Part shown: piece after piece, positions 22,801-36,100 of the stretch | How the letters are laid out: the number at the start of each line of letters is the position of its first letter | Position numbering within the stretch: position 1 is the first letter of the stretch | Source: Drosophila miranda | Lineage: Eukaryota > Arthropoda > Insecta > Diptera > Drosophilidae | DNA length: 64,000 bases | NCBI RefSeq assembly: GCF_003369915.1 | Contig: NC_046676.1 | Location: 20,504,001-20,568,000 of the forward strand | Direction of reading: 5' to 3' | Translations under genes and position numbers: made by a program | Notes under the pieces: generated by a model | What the model was told of the DNA's origin: nothing | Databases searched by the model: none | What the model saw: only the letters and a program-made list of their open reading frames with translations

Positions 22801-25800
22801 ACTTCTCCGCTTGTTGATTCAATAATTTGTTATTGTTTATATTTCTGTTTGGACTCTTCCTCTCCGCCTCTGCTGGGTTCTTCCTCAATTGAGGAAATGA
22901 TTTGATTTGATTCTATTCGGACTGAAAATTGGCGAAAAGTGAGTCACAAAGAGCGTGTGCCGTGTGCGGGCGCGGGTTGGTGGGGGGGGGGAATAGATAA
23001 GACGATTCACCTTATCGCAGATGGAATTTTATCATATCGTGTCAAGCGGCAATTAACCAACATAACAGTTCATGGAGACCGGCAGAGGGAGGATGGATCT
23101 ACCCTGTAATAGTTGGGACTGCTCTGGGCATCGTCTGCTGCTCTCAGAAATCGCAACGAGGAAAGGCCGCCACCGACTCAGATTAAACAAAAACATTCAA
23201 TGGTTCTTTGTGTGTGTGTTTGTGATAATACATACACACATAACATACATATATACAGCATAAATTGTAGATACAACTGAAACGCAAAGAACTGCATAGA
23301 TAAGCAGAACTGGCGGCGGCAGAAATGAAATTTCGCTTAAGTGGGCAACATTTGAGGCGTTTCGGTGGCATTGTCTTGACGCCCCTCCACAACGGGGGAG
23401 CAGGGGAGCAGGGGAGTAGGGAAGCAGGGAACCATGTTGAAGAGGAAGCCAGAATGCAGGCCAAGAAATGTGAGAGAAGAGCAGCCCAGAGGATGCCTTT
23501 GCCTGCAGCTGCTCGATGCTCTCTTTCAAGCTTCGGACTCTCCAGCGGGGGGCTCCACTGTACTCGTTGGCCATGGGCAGCGCGTCATACTCAACCACGG
23601 TCTCCCCAAGTTGTTGGCCTGGTAATTGCTCTGGCGTTTAACCATTTTTTACGGCCTAGATATGCTCTGCCACAAACAAACACAGAAAACCGAAACAGAA
23701 ACGTTGAAAACACGGACCTAGCCCCCACCATCACCCCTGCGCCGCCTCATCCTCCCACCTCGCCTGCTTTTACGAGTGGTGTGTGCTTCTTACCACTTCA
23801 CGGTCTAACGCTTGGCTTGGCTTGGTCTCATACCCGTCCCGCCGCCTGCCGCTCTGTCCTCGAACCGCCGGCAGATGCAGTGCCTCAGATATCCGGAGCC
23901 ATACAATTCCCCAGAGTTGAAGATTAATTAAAACGAAATTATGATGTTTGCAGCTAATTTGGGATTATCCTAAGAGAAGAGAGTCTTCGGAGAGTACGGG
24001 AAAGCTCTGCCGCCCTGCCATTTTCCCGTAAGTCATATATTTGGCCAAAACCATAAACAAATGGGTATTGTAGTATTTTTAGCCTCTATTCTGGGAACGA
24101 ATAAAACATTGAAAACCAGAAGTTCTGGCTGCTCTTTTTTGGGCTTTCCAGGCAAATTGCGATGTGAAAATTGATCGTGAAAATGTGCAGAGTGGATGAA
24201 CGTTGGATCGTCGGATCGTCGGATCGTAGTGCGCAGCAATCAAAATTCGTGGAAGGGTTGTTGGGACATGTGGCAAGATCCGACTCCGATTCGGTGCAGC
24301 ATTGACACCGAAACCCCCCGAAGCGGGTCTCGCCCTATCGTCCGGGGACCTCGCTGCGAAGGCATTCCCCCCTTGACCGAGATTAGGCCCACACTTGGCC
24401 CTGGGGATGGAGTGCGATCAACGCGATCCGACTGGCAGCTACCCTGGAGATACGAAATCCGTATCCGAATTGCGACAGCCAGCCGAAGTTCCCGTCAAAG
24501 CTGATAGCAAAGTCAATCCAGCGACCCTCTCGTTCTCTCTCTCTCTTTCCAGCCTTCGCACTTTGCCCAATGGAATTGCAAGCACTTGAAGTGCTTCCGG
24601 TCTGTGGGGTGGGGAGGGGAGGGGAGCGAGGGGGGGTTCGCCGGTCTGAAGTTTCCAGCACCAGAAACAGAAACAACAAAATGGAATGGAATTTCTTTTT
24701 GTTTTCAGCTAAAAGCTTCCACAAAACTTACTTTTTGTTTCTTCCTTCAGTTTCAAGCTTCGTTTTCCTGGAAACGGAACGATAGAGAGGGAGAGAGAGA
24801 GCGGGAGCGAGATGTGAGGTCCCCACAGGTGGCGCTCCCTCTCTCTATCTTCCCTTTTTCTCTCCTGCACTGCCTCCAAGGTGTATTACGTGGCAGGTGA
24901 GTGGCCCTCGCTCTCTGTCCGGCTGCTCTCCTGCACTGGCCCTACCTTCTGGTGGAATGTGCCTTGCATTGGACCTGTACTTTTTGTAACTTGAACTCTT
25001 TTTGTGCCCCCCATCCCGCTCTCCTCTCTCCCCCTCCCTTCTATTGTTATTTCTCGCTCAATTGCTGTGACTTGCAACTGCATTTCTCCCCCTCTCTTTC
25101 GGCCTCCCCTCCCTTTAGATTATATTATGATTATGATATTTTTATGACGCTCCTCACTTGAACTTTGTGTCGCCCGCCGCATCGGATTGTGGCGGATGGA
25201 AGGCTGGAGGGAGGGGCCGTTGCATTGTCACAGGGTTCCCCGCTGTCTGCCCCCCGGTCCCCTGGTCCAGCAGTGTAATAATTTAATAGAGCTCTTCGCC
25301 TTTTGTAGTGAGAAATGTTTCACATTCTGTTCTGCTGGTTCTGTCTGGTCTGGTCTGGTCTGGCACTATTTTTTATCAGTCTGTAGAGGAATCTACAATA
25401 CAAATACAACAACAAATACAATGCCATTCTCCGCCACTCCGCACTGACAATTGAAACATTATTCAATAATTATCGGAGTTTCTGCCACTCCGAAAAGCCA
25501 AGAAACACGAAAGATACGATACGATGGAGGAGCAGAAAAGAAACAAAGATTTGCCGCGCTCCATTAAATGTACGCGCTGTCGGTCGCTGATGCGAGACAA
25601 CAGCAACAACAGCAACAACAATAATCTGAAAATAATGTTTTCCAAATATGTAGACAACACTTGGCCGCCCCTCGCACCCATCTCCACCTCCACTGCCCCA
25701 AAAATTGTCCGCCACGAATCAGAGCGGAGATTATCGACTCGAGAGACGATCGGTTGCCTAGGGTTAATTGCAATGGCGGGGTCTGCTGCCCAGCCACGCC

Positions 25801-28254
25801 CACAATCGAAAGTCAGTGACCCACAAAATGTTGAAAGAGCCAAAGAGCTTTGGCAAATTAAAATCTTGTAGATACATTTACTAATTTGCAGCTAAAGGCA
25901 AAGGCAAAGGCAAAGACAGAGAAGCCAAAACCATGAGAAGATCATCATCATCATGGCTTGCCGCTTGGTCAGCTCTGTTCTCCGATATGCCTGGGAGTTT
26001 CATTCGCCTCGCAGTGGCATTCAGGTCAACGGGAACAGCTTCCCATCTATGCCACACATCTGCACATCCATCCACCCAACCATTCAGTCGTTCAGTCGTT
26101 CAGTCGTTCATCCCATCCGATCGATTATCGCATCTTCTCTTGCCAAATCGATCAATTAGATCTTTTTCCAGTCGCAGTCGGGAGACTTCTGACGCGCCGC
26201 GGAGTACTTGTTCGACCCAAATACGCAGCCAAATTGAGGCACATTTCGACGGGGGCCAACACGTGCACCCGTCCGAGTACCAGTTCCAAACGAGCCCCAA
26301 AACCAGTTACCAGCACCTCCATTGGGCCTCGCCTGGGGGGGGGGGGGGAGCAGGGGAGGCACACAACAGAAATTACCGCACAAAGCGAGTGGCAAGAAGA
26401 CAAATGGAAAGGGAGCCGGACTTAATGAGGATTTGTTTGGACTTTTATGAGGTGCAACTGAGGCTGGCTGTAGGTGGAGCTGTGGCAGGAGTTTCGGCTG
26501 GGACTGACTTGACTCACCGGAAAGGCCCTTCGCCATCCCGTGACTAGGACAAAGCGGTTGTTTTTTCCCCTGACAAATCGTTGGTATCACGCGAATGAGG
26601 GGAGTGGTGTGGAGGCGGGGGGATGGACGGGTCGGGGGCTGAGTCAGCTCCTAACCCCCGACTGTCTGACATCATCGCGAGACCAGGGAAATTCCAGGGA
26701 AAGCCTTGCGTACCGCAAGGAATCCCGCAGTACGGATACCATGGTCGTCCCATGGTGTGGCCTGTCGCCACCCTTGCGGCGAATTCGCTGGTGCCCTTCG
26801 GTCGAAATTTGAACTTGCATTTTGTCAATCCATTTTTGCACCCCAGTAGATCCCTGATCCCGGACAGAGTGTACACACTCGTAGCCTCTTCCCCCACCGC
26901 GACTTTGATAGAGAGAGAGAGAGCGAGAGCGAGTCCTTTCCAGCGGGGTAGTTGTCCCAAATCCACCCCTCTGTGCCTTGCCTCTCTCTCGTTGGTCTTT
27001 CCGTCCTCCCCTTTTTGGGCGAGTGCGAAATATTTCACTTGTTTTTAATTTTCTCTCTCTGCTGCTCTGCCGGTCTGCTGCTCAGTGTTTTTGTTTTTTC
27101 AAGTGTATTTTTTGGGTAATTGGCCAACCCTGTCGCTGCAGGACGAGGAGGAGGAGGAGGAAGCGGTACATGTGCGTCCCTCCCCCCGCCCAGCGGGTGC
27201 AGGTCCTTCAATGGCTTTTGCTTGCACAACAGACGGCACACGGAATACCCGAAATTAACTCGCAAAATGTTATCCCATTAACAGGACACCCCCCCCTCCC
27301 CCCCCACGCTCGTCCCTCCCAATGGTACGAGCATTTCCCATTTCCAATTAACGAGCAACCCTCGCTGTGCCACTCCATCCCCCTGCCGTTGCTCAAAGCA
27401 AGACGTTGCAATGTTGCACCAAGACTACTTCCGGCTCCAAAAAAAATAGTTGAGCAAGTGCGTGCCACCAGCGAAGGTTCTATGGAACTATGACGCAAGC
27501 AGAGTGGGGGTGAGGGGCAGGGGGCAGGGAGTGGGGCAAACTAGGTCAACATTCTTAGGAGAAAAGCAGAAGCTGAAGCTGCTACTGCCGCGGGGCGTGG
27601 CCGCTGGGTGGGCTGCAAAGGAGGCTGCTTCGAGGCTCACCTAGATCTTCTCTAGAGAGCTCTGACCTGATTCCCGCCCTCTTCCCCTCTTACCCACTTC
27701 TCCCATTTGGCCACCACATTTGTCATGTAAATTTGCTACCTTTTGGCTCCATCCCCCCCACTCCCCTCTGTTCTTCCATTCTGTGGTCTTCTATTATGGA
27801 ACCATCTTTTGTCACTGTCCCGAAAGAAAGAAAAAGTAAAAAGCCCCCCCTCCCCCTTCAGTCCCCAGTTCCCGAGGGTGGTGGAACTGGGGATTCTCGT
27901 TCTGGTTCTATTCCACAGTTTGATTGTTCCGCGTCTCGGGGTCACCGGGCTTTCGGCTTTCGATTCGCTAATGATTAATTCAGAGTCGAAGCTTTCACTG
28001 CCGGCCAGCACGGCGATGGTTAATTGATGATCCATCCTGCTGGCGGCTGGCAGTATTTTTCAAGGTTCCAATCCATCGATTTATCGATGGAGCCAGAGGC
28101 AGAGCCAGAGCCAGAACCAAAGGGGATTGAAGTTTATTAGATTCTCAGAGAGTTGGTTGACCTCCATCGACCTCTCTCTCTCCCTCGCTTTCGTCCACAG
28201 AAATTGGTTTGTTCATTACGCAAAATGCCTCATCAAAAATGTATCTACAGCTGC

Positions 28255-29431
28255 GCCGAAAAAAATAGCACCAGGGGACTAATGTTTCTATATTGACGGG
28301 TTTAGCTTAAACAATGGTTCTAATGAACGTTGTTAAGACTAATATGTAAACTTTAAGGTATAATTTATCGTATCCCAGAGCACTGGTATGATTTGCAAGC
28401 TCCAAATGAAAATATTTGAAAAGAGAAGAATTTTATCAGAAATTTGGGCACCAACAAAAATAGCACCAATTTACAAAGAAATCAAAAAAACTATAAAATA
28501 CAAGGAAACTTTCCAAATTTTTTTGTTAAATATGTTACTTTAGTTGTATTTAAAGGTTGGCGTTTTGTTGTAAAGCCTTTGGCAGCAACAACAGCAGCTC
28601 AACATATTGGCACTAAAGCTCACCTAATTTTCGCATCTTTTCATTGGGATATTGATCCACGAACCATGCAGGATACCCCAAAGATCTTTATTGCTCTTTG
28701 GTTCCGCACTAGCAACATATTTTTTAACTTGACCCAAAATATTAGCAATGGGGTTCAAGTCTGGAGACTCTGAACAGGCCAATCCATTGCACTAAGAGAA
28801 TTGTGCTCGAACCACTTTCGAGCTCTCTTTCTAGATCGTTTTGGGTCATTTTCCTGCTGGAAGACACACAAAACAACTCTATTTCGTATTCTGCATAAAG
28901 AATAAAGAATGACTGTTTCTTTGATATTGACAACAAGTCCCTTTTACACCAAAAAATAAATTTTGGCTTTAGTCGGACCACAGGATGTTTATCCATTTTC
29001 TTTGGCCCAACTTCAGTGCTATTTTGCATACCAAAATTTTGTTGCCCTATGCCTTCCCGTGAGAAGTGGAATTTTCCTCGGACTACGAGTACCCATTTTA
29101 CGTTCTTGTAAACAAGATCTAACTTTCCTGGTACTTGCCGATTTTTTAAGATCCTTGCTTTATTGGAAACATATTTCAAAGCATTTCTAATCATTTCTTT
29201 TGAACAACCGACAATTTGTCAAACCTTAGCATAGTTCCTGCCTTCTGAAATGAAATTTTTGATCCCTTGGCTTTTTCCTTCACTTTAGTGCTACTTAAAT
29301 TTTGTAACTTTCTTGTCACAATCACCTAAAGTCACCGATTTTTAATTCAGTCAATAACTTAAAATATCAAGACGCTCAGAAAAGTAGAAGCTCTTACATA
29401 AAACAGTTGCTGGTGCTATTTTTGTTGGTGC
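28255..29431 (-). mobile_element. Tc1/mariner-like transposon remnant in an ena intron
   Basis: The minus strand encodes pieces of a Tc1-type transposase in broken frames. They include an N-terminal helix-turn-helix-like part (KEMIRNALKYV) at about 29160-29200, then a segment with FIFWCKRD resembling the SDESKFN catalytic region near 28940. A C-terminal piece matching the NH..DWPVQSPDLNPI family signature sits around 28740-28805. A perfect 20-bp inverted pair lies at 28448-28467 and 29412-29431. On the left a further copy of AAAAATAGCACC sits outside it at about 28261-28272. This is the double-direct-repeat plan of long-TIR Tc1 elements. The matching outer part on the right is missing, so the element is truncated as well as frameshifted. 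It is inactive. Confidence 0.75.
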
Positions 29432-29477
29432 TCCATTTCGCTCCTCTTTCGCAAAATTGCCTAAAGTTATAAGAACC

Positions 29478-29481
<4 letters not shown>

Positions 29482-29556
<75 letters not shown>
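29482..29556 (+). repeat. (GT)n microsatellite, about 37 units
   Basis: An uninterrupted 75-base TG/GT tract just downstream of the transposon remnant. A shorter imperfect GT tract follows at 29668-29698. Its length makes it likely to be polymorphic. Confidence 0.95.
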
Positions 29557-29559
<3 letters not shown>

Positions 29560-29812
29560 TGTGTGGCCAAAACCATCCAAACAGAAAAAACCAGCAAAAA
29601 AAAGTGTGTGGGCTTCTCTGCTCCTTCGATGTCCTCTCTAGCGGAAATTGGCAAACATTTTGCAGACTGTGTGTGTGTGTGTGTGCGTGTGTGTGTGTGA
29701 ATAAACTATCTGCTGGATAGTCACACGTGCCTGCTGTTGATTTATGAGACGATACTCGACTGTGCCAGACTGCCACTGTATCCTCTCCGACACTTGCTCC
29801 TCTCTTCCGCAG

Positions 29813-30018
29813 ATCTCAGTGTTCCAGAGCAGAAGGCAGCCGCACGAGGAACCGACACTCCAGCCCAGCCCAGCCCAGCCCAGCCAGAGGAACGGTACAG
29901 AGCCAAGTGGAACGTGATCTGGGATCCCCCACCTTTAGATATAGAGAGAGAGAGAGAGAGAGAGAAGCAACTACTAGAACGATAGCCGCAGCCACAGAAG
30001 AAACCAAATTGAAATGAC
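29813..30018 (+). other. ena: ena 5' exon carrying start codon ATG at 30014 (ATGAC|)
   Basis: An exon between an acceptor (TCTTCCGCAG|ATCTCAG, exon starts 29813) and a donor (ATGAC|GTAAGTTT, 30018/30019). The ATG at 30014 is followed by AC, which joins the common exon at 35893 (T GAG CAG) to give [13 protein letters not shown], the short-isoform start known for fly Enabled. Because it starts with an acceptor, it must be spliced from a more upstream leader exon. Confidence 0.8.
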
Positions 30019-33000
30019 GTAAGTTTACATTCCCCGACTTTGGCAATCAATAGATACTTTTTCTACCCCCCCGCCATCCATCCCACTCCCCATTCATTTA
30101 GAGATTCATTCACGTCAATCGCCCGTGAAGGACATTTCAATTATGAATCCCATTCAAATTGAGTTCAATTCACAGATTCCTCCTCCTCTGACGTCTCCTC
30201 CTCCTCCGTCTCCACCACTTTCCCACCTTGACGGGTCTTGGCACCATCTTTCACGGAATTTATGGGTCAACTTTCAACCTTTTTGTGGCTCATTTGCCCC
30301 AGAATTTATGCGAAAGCCCGCACCCAGGGGAGCGGGATGGACAGTGGACGACGGCGACTCCTTCCTTCCTTCCTTCCGTCCGTCCGTCCGTCCGTTTTTT
30401 TTTATATTTTATTAATCCCCATAATTTGTTTGTTTGGTCTAAAGCGGGGTGCGGCTTCCCATTTGGGGAGCTCTCTCATCCGATCCGATGTCTGTTTGCT
30501 TAGTCAGGGCTAAAACAGTGCCCCCCCCCCAGACCACCCCATCCACTCCTCCCCCCACTGGTGGTAACTGAATTGTGAATAAGCAAAAACGCAGCCAGCT
30601 TATTTTTTTTTGGGCGTGTCATCATTTTGATGTCTCCAAGGAAATCCGGCCCTCGCTTTAAACTTAATTTCAGCGTTTCAGCAGCGTCCAGGGGCTGGCT
30701 TCCTCGTATTCCGTGGTCCGTCGGCCGTCTGCCGTCGGTCTGTTCTATCGTATTTCGCGGCTCATAATGTGCATGCGGTGCCCGGTGCCCAGTGCCAGTG
30801 CCAGTTCCAGTTCCAATTGCGCCGCTCGATGGGTAACATTTGTCCCACGGACCACGGATCGGAGCTGCTCGGTGAGGGACCATCAAGGTACTCGTCCAAA
30901 CGGATAGGGGGCTGTGGCAAGTGCTTTGTTCCAGCTTGGAGAGAGATTCCCTCTCTAATTGCTGGAAATCATTAATTGGAGGCTCTTATCGAGTGCATTA
31001 ATCGATTCGAATCGATTCGGTTTTGAGTGCGGCAAAGAACTTCTTCTGGGAGTCTAAGGGGGAATCAAAAACAGAACCCAAATAGATTGTCGGGGTATGT
31101 TATTTGTGTGTTGGACAGACTCAGAGATTAGCTGCAGCTTTAAGCTTGAGAGTGCCAGAGTGCCATGATTCCAGAGTCGATTCCAATTAGCTGACTGCAC
31201 CACAGCACCACTCATTCATTCATCCACCCATCACCTGTGTGTGAGTGTGGCGAAAGGGTGACCCAAATCGCAATCTCTTGTCGTCGGAGGGATTATTATG
31301 ATGGAGCTGCCAGCGGCAGCAGGAATCGCTCCTTCGTGCAGTGATATTGGATATTGATTCCGTTCCGTTACCCCCTTCTGGCTGTTTGCCTGGAGTAAAC
31401 TGTTTCCATCTCCTGGCTGACTCCGCGCCCTGCCCCGCCCTGCCCCTCCGCCCCTGCAACCTACTTTCTGTGCGGTGATTGCTCACATGTGGGGCCTTTT
31501 GTTTGCTTTGTCGCTTGTCTGCCCGCGGGTCTAACCCCCGCCCTCCCAGACACACAACCAATGGAAATGGTATTACCAAAATATCAGACAAGAGAAAAAA
31601 CAAAAATATTTAGTTGCCAAATCATTTAAGCCGCGGCACACGCTTAGGCCTAGACCCTAGACCCTAGACCGAAGGCGGAGCGGGTCTGAGGGGCTACCAT
31701 TCTGACAAAGCCATTAAAGCAATACGATAATCGGCTGCCTCAAATCGGGGCAACAACAACAATGTTAATTGGAAATTACATTCAAGAACTGAGACGAGAA
31801 GTTGAGGGGCAAAAAGCCGAAAGCCTCAACGCTGGAGCTCTGAATCTCTGAAACTCTGAAACAGATCTGAAGCTCAAGACCTCTCCAGACCGGAGCACAC
31901 AGTCGCGGGATTTACAATTTTATATGAATTTTTCATAGCATGCCACAAGCTGTGCACCGCCTCTACCCCTCCACCCCTCTGCCCCCCTACCCGTCTCTGC
32001 GCTTTCCGCCGCCAAAGAACAGTTGAGAGAGAGGCAGAGGCAGAGGGAGGAAGGAATAAAAAATACTTGTAATAGTCACTCGAGGGGGAAATATAAATTA
32101 TTGAGCTCGTTTCTTAAGTAATTATCGCACTGGCGGACAAACGAATGAAACCACCAACTGACTAACTGAACGAATGACCAAGTGACGAACAGATTGACGG
32201 TCATGAGAAGTTGTCGCTGTCTAAACAAAAGATTGCCCGCCAGCTTTGCTCTGGGACGCTTTTCGTATACCCTTTCGAAGAGACTATGGAACTATTCGTA
32301 GCCTGATCTGGTATAAACCCAAGGATAAACCTCAAAGATAGTCTTTCTATCTCTCGAATGTGCTTGTACTACGCCTCTAGATCTGTTTGGGAGATCTTCT
32401 GGGATAATACTTGCCTTGCCAGAGACTGCCTCTGGTATGAAGCCCGTGAGGCATGTTGCAGCCTCTGTTGACTAAGCGATCTGCTCCACTACCTGGCCAT
32501 CTCTCTGGGTCTCGCTCATCACTCATCCGCCATCATCTCATCATTTCTCATTATTTTATTGACTTTGAAGAGTAATTATTTGCCTTTTAGACGGATTCAA
32601 AGTGCTCAAACAGAGCGACTATTATCCACTCGCTCTCCAACCATCCAACCATCCATCCATCCTCTCTCTTCTGCTCGCATACTCTCGCTCCCGCTCTCGC
32701 TCTCTTGCTCTCTCTGTTGGCCATTGGCTGGGCGGGAGAGTGAGCGTGAGACCCGTCGTCGGGGCCAGAGAGTTGTCTTGGCCTCCGACTGGTGCGAGTC
32801 GAATGCCAGAGCCGTTTAGTTTAGTTTCGTTTCGTTTCGAGCCGCAGTCTCAATCTCAATCTCAATCGCGGTTTCAGTTGGATCGGACGTGGCACGAGAG
32901 CAGAGACACCGACCGCAGACACCAACAGATCCAAGATCCGAGTGGGAAGAGGCAGAGCCAGAGGCAGAGGCAGTGGCAGTGGCAGCGGAGCCTAGACAAA

Positions 33001-33163
33001 CATAAATTGGATATATCTGAGATCTTTGATAGCTGATCGTTGATCGTCGGTCGTCGGTCGTCGCTTTCCGAGTGTTTTTTTGTGTCTGTGTGTGTGTGTG
33101 TGGGATCGTGGGATCCCAGCTGTGTGCGTGTCTGCCGCCTCTGCAAATATTGGCCAACAGTTA
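30019..33163 (+). other. ena: ena intron and upstream region of the long start exon
   Basis: Non-coding sequence with CT- and GA-rich tracts and a T-run near 30395. The last few hundred bases (about 32600-33163) are CT-, GAG- and TCTC-rich and may hold the promoter of the long isoform. No other gene is seen. Confidence 0.4.
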
Positions 33164-36100
33164 ATGGCCATGAAGAAACTCTATGCCAAGACCTCGTTCA
33201 GCAGCAAGAAACCCAATGCCGTGGTGGCCTCCTCGGGCCCCATCCTGGCCTACCACCAGTCCTCCGGCCCCGCCGGCGGCATGTGCGAGTTCCAGGCCCC
33301 GAAGGGTGTCCCCGTGCCGGCACCCGGGGCTGCCACACAGCCCGCCGGGGAGTTGATTCGTCGCAGCCAGAGCCTGCACCGCGTCAAGGGCCTGTCCGAG
33401 TACTACAGCATCGAGGAGCTGCAGGAGCTGGATCTGCTCGACTACCGCCACCCCATGTACCACCACTACCAGCAGCAGCAGCAGGAGCTGCTCCTGCGCC
33501 AGCGGTCGGCCTACCACGAGCACGAGCAGCTCGTCCTGCAGCTGCCGAAGGCCGACCGGGGCGCGGCACCCATCTACGAAGCGCCCCACCAACAACACCA
33601 GCGATCCGTCCAGGATCAGTCGTTGTATGTACAGCCACCATCAGCCACATCTGCCCCAGTTGCAGCACACACGACAGCCACTCCATCCACATCCACATCC
33701 ACATCCACATCAGCATCAACCTCCCATTCCAGTGCTTCGTCCTCCTCCTCGTCTTCGGTTATATTTTCCACTCTACGCAAATGCGTTTCCCCCTCCAATC
33801 CAACGACCTCTAACCCGCCGGCTGCATCTACCTTCTGCCCCACTTCTTCCACGAGTGGCGCCACTTCATCCGCCTCCGCCTCCTCCTCCACTTCCACTTC
33901 CACTTCCTGCTACTACCCTTCTAAGGCTGAGCCATCGAGACTTGGCTGTTCCATGTCGTTCTCAATTAGAACAATCCCATCATCATCATCAACACAGCAG
34001 CAGCAACAGCAGCAGCAGCAACATCCACATAAACAGCATCTCTACAGCAACATACATCATTACCTGCAACAACAGCAGCAACACAACAGCAACAACAACA
34101 TGCAACACAACATAATACAGAAACAACAACAGAATCAGCAACAAATCCTCCCTCAGCGTCGCCATAATTCGGTCAAAGATAAATCCATTGGGGGCATGAC
34201 AACAATTTTTGCGTATGTTTTGAGTCCCCCCCACAACACTTTCCCCACTGCCCCTCCTACCCCCTCTTTGGCCCTTTCGCCAACGTCCTTGGGGGGGGGG
34301 GGGGGGGGGGGGGCTTGGGTGTTGCAGGGGTGGGGTGGGGTCTCTCCGGCACGTAGCAGCATAGCTTGGCATATGGCAATGGATGAAAGAATTCGTCATC
34401 TCAGCTTCGTTCTTCATTTCAGCGAGAAATCAAAGAATTCGCTTTTACTGCTACACGTAGACGTCGCCCTGCCCCCCTCACCCACCCCCCCCCCACTGGC
34501 CCCCACTTAATCATAATCATAATTATAATTTAACGCCAATTAAGTTGGAAACCACTTTCGTGTGTGCTGCACCACAGAAGCACACAACACAACGAATCTG
34601 CATGCAGCTTAACGCACGACTAACTAAAGTGCCCCGCCGTGCCCAATTTCACCTGCCTCCCATTATAGCCCGCCCCCTGCACCACCCCAAAGAGAGCAGC
34701 AGTTCAGTGCTCAGTGCTCAGTGCTCAGCAGCGCCTTCCCCGATCTCCAGAGCTACAGAGCTGCCACATGCTCATTTGTTTGCCAATTTTCGTTTTCTAG
34801 GATTACTCACCTATGGCCAAGGAGGGGGGAGGGGTGCGGGTGTCAGGGGAAACACAGGCTTCACTTCACTTTCGTTCGAAGCAAATCGAAGTCACAGAGC
34901 ACAGAGCCCCCTCTGGCCACCCCGCGAGTAGTTATATAAGGAGATCTACGGCACAGCTGTGGCCGGAGCTCGGGTTCGCACAGAGATTTCTGCCTGCCGT
35001 CTGTCTGCCCCGTCCGCGGAGCTCCATATAAGTGCAAAACTACTCGCGGCTTTTGGCTTGGACCAGGTCTCGCGAGTCGCCGAGCTAGAGTCTGGCTAAG
35101 GCGAGAATTCTGCAGACTCGACTCGTTTTGTGGTCGGTTTCTGTTGCTGCTTTTGCTGCTGCTGTCATTATCTCTTTCCCCCACTAACACACAACTCGGA
35201 GCAGTGCAAGACAGCAAAAAAACAGGCAGAACCGAGTCGCGGGGCAAGTCAACAACTCGTCATCGCCTTTGCATTTTTCCAATGAAGGCGTTCGTTCGTT
35301 TGTTCATTTGCTGTTTGCCTGCCTGCCACATGTTTGCTCAAGTACCCGATCCAAACCGATCCCCTTTCCGCTTTAATTGTCAACTGAAGAGAAGAGGGAA
35401 AAATGCTAAAGGTTGAGCATCATCAGAGCAGCAGCATATTAGAACTTTCATTAGAATCATTTAATCGTTCCGTGAGACTCGAGAGACGGAAGACTGGAGA
35501 CTGTAGACTGTAGACTGGCTGCATGACAGGTGTGTGAGCAATTCCCTTCGCCGCAAGGCAAAGAAATGCATTGCACTTCCTGTGTTCTCCAGTTCTCCAG
35601 CTCTCCAGGTGTGGGGAGGGACTGGTGGTATAGATACATAGATCAAAGCACTCTCGGGACGTGGAGTCGTGTGAAAAGTGTGTGGATCGGAGCAAAGCGG
35701 ATCCACAGAAGAAGAAGAAGAAGAAGAAGCTCTAATGACATTCCGTTTCTTGGAACAGACTCTGGGAAATCCATTTAGTAATTGTTATTGATCTCTTCCT
35801 TTGAACTCATTATATCATCATTCTCTTCTCTCTTCTCTCCACTCTACACCACTCCACTGTCTAATCCTCTGTTCTGTCTCTTGTGATTCCAGTGAGCAGA
35901 GCATTATCGGGGCACGCGCCTCTGTGATGGTCTACGACGACAACCAGAAGAAGTGGGTGCCCTCGGGGAGCTCGTCGGGACTGAGCAAGGTGCAGATCTA
36001 CCACCACCAGCAGAACAACACGTTCCGGGTGGTGGGACGGAAGCTGCACGACCTCGAGGTGGTGATCAACTGCTCGATCCTGAAGGGGCTGAAGTACAAC

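Larger units (their letters stand above)
19891..29812 (+). other. ena: ena long first intron
   Basis: Ten kilobases with many simple-sequence tracts (CT-rich, GA-rich and GT-rich), a 14-G run at about 26335-26348 and one Tc1-like transposon remnant (28255-29431). I find no nested gene with convincing codon use. The many short frames on both strands come from biased composition. Confidence 0.55.

Noticed and set aside
29351..29776. Minus-strand frame with long His/Thr repeats
   Set aside because: It is translated from the GT microsatellite and is not a gene.
33161..33598. 145-codon minus-strand frame, Leu/Val-rich
   Set aside because: It is antisense to the long ena start exon. The Leu/Val content is the complement of Gln/His codons.
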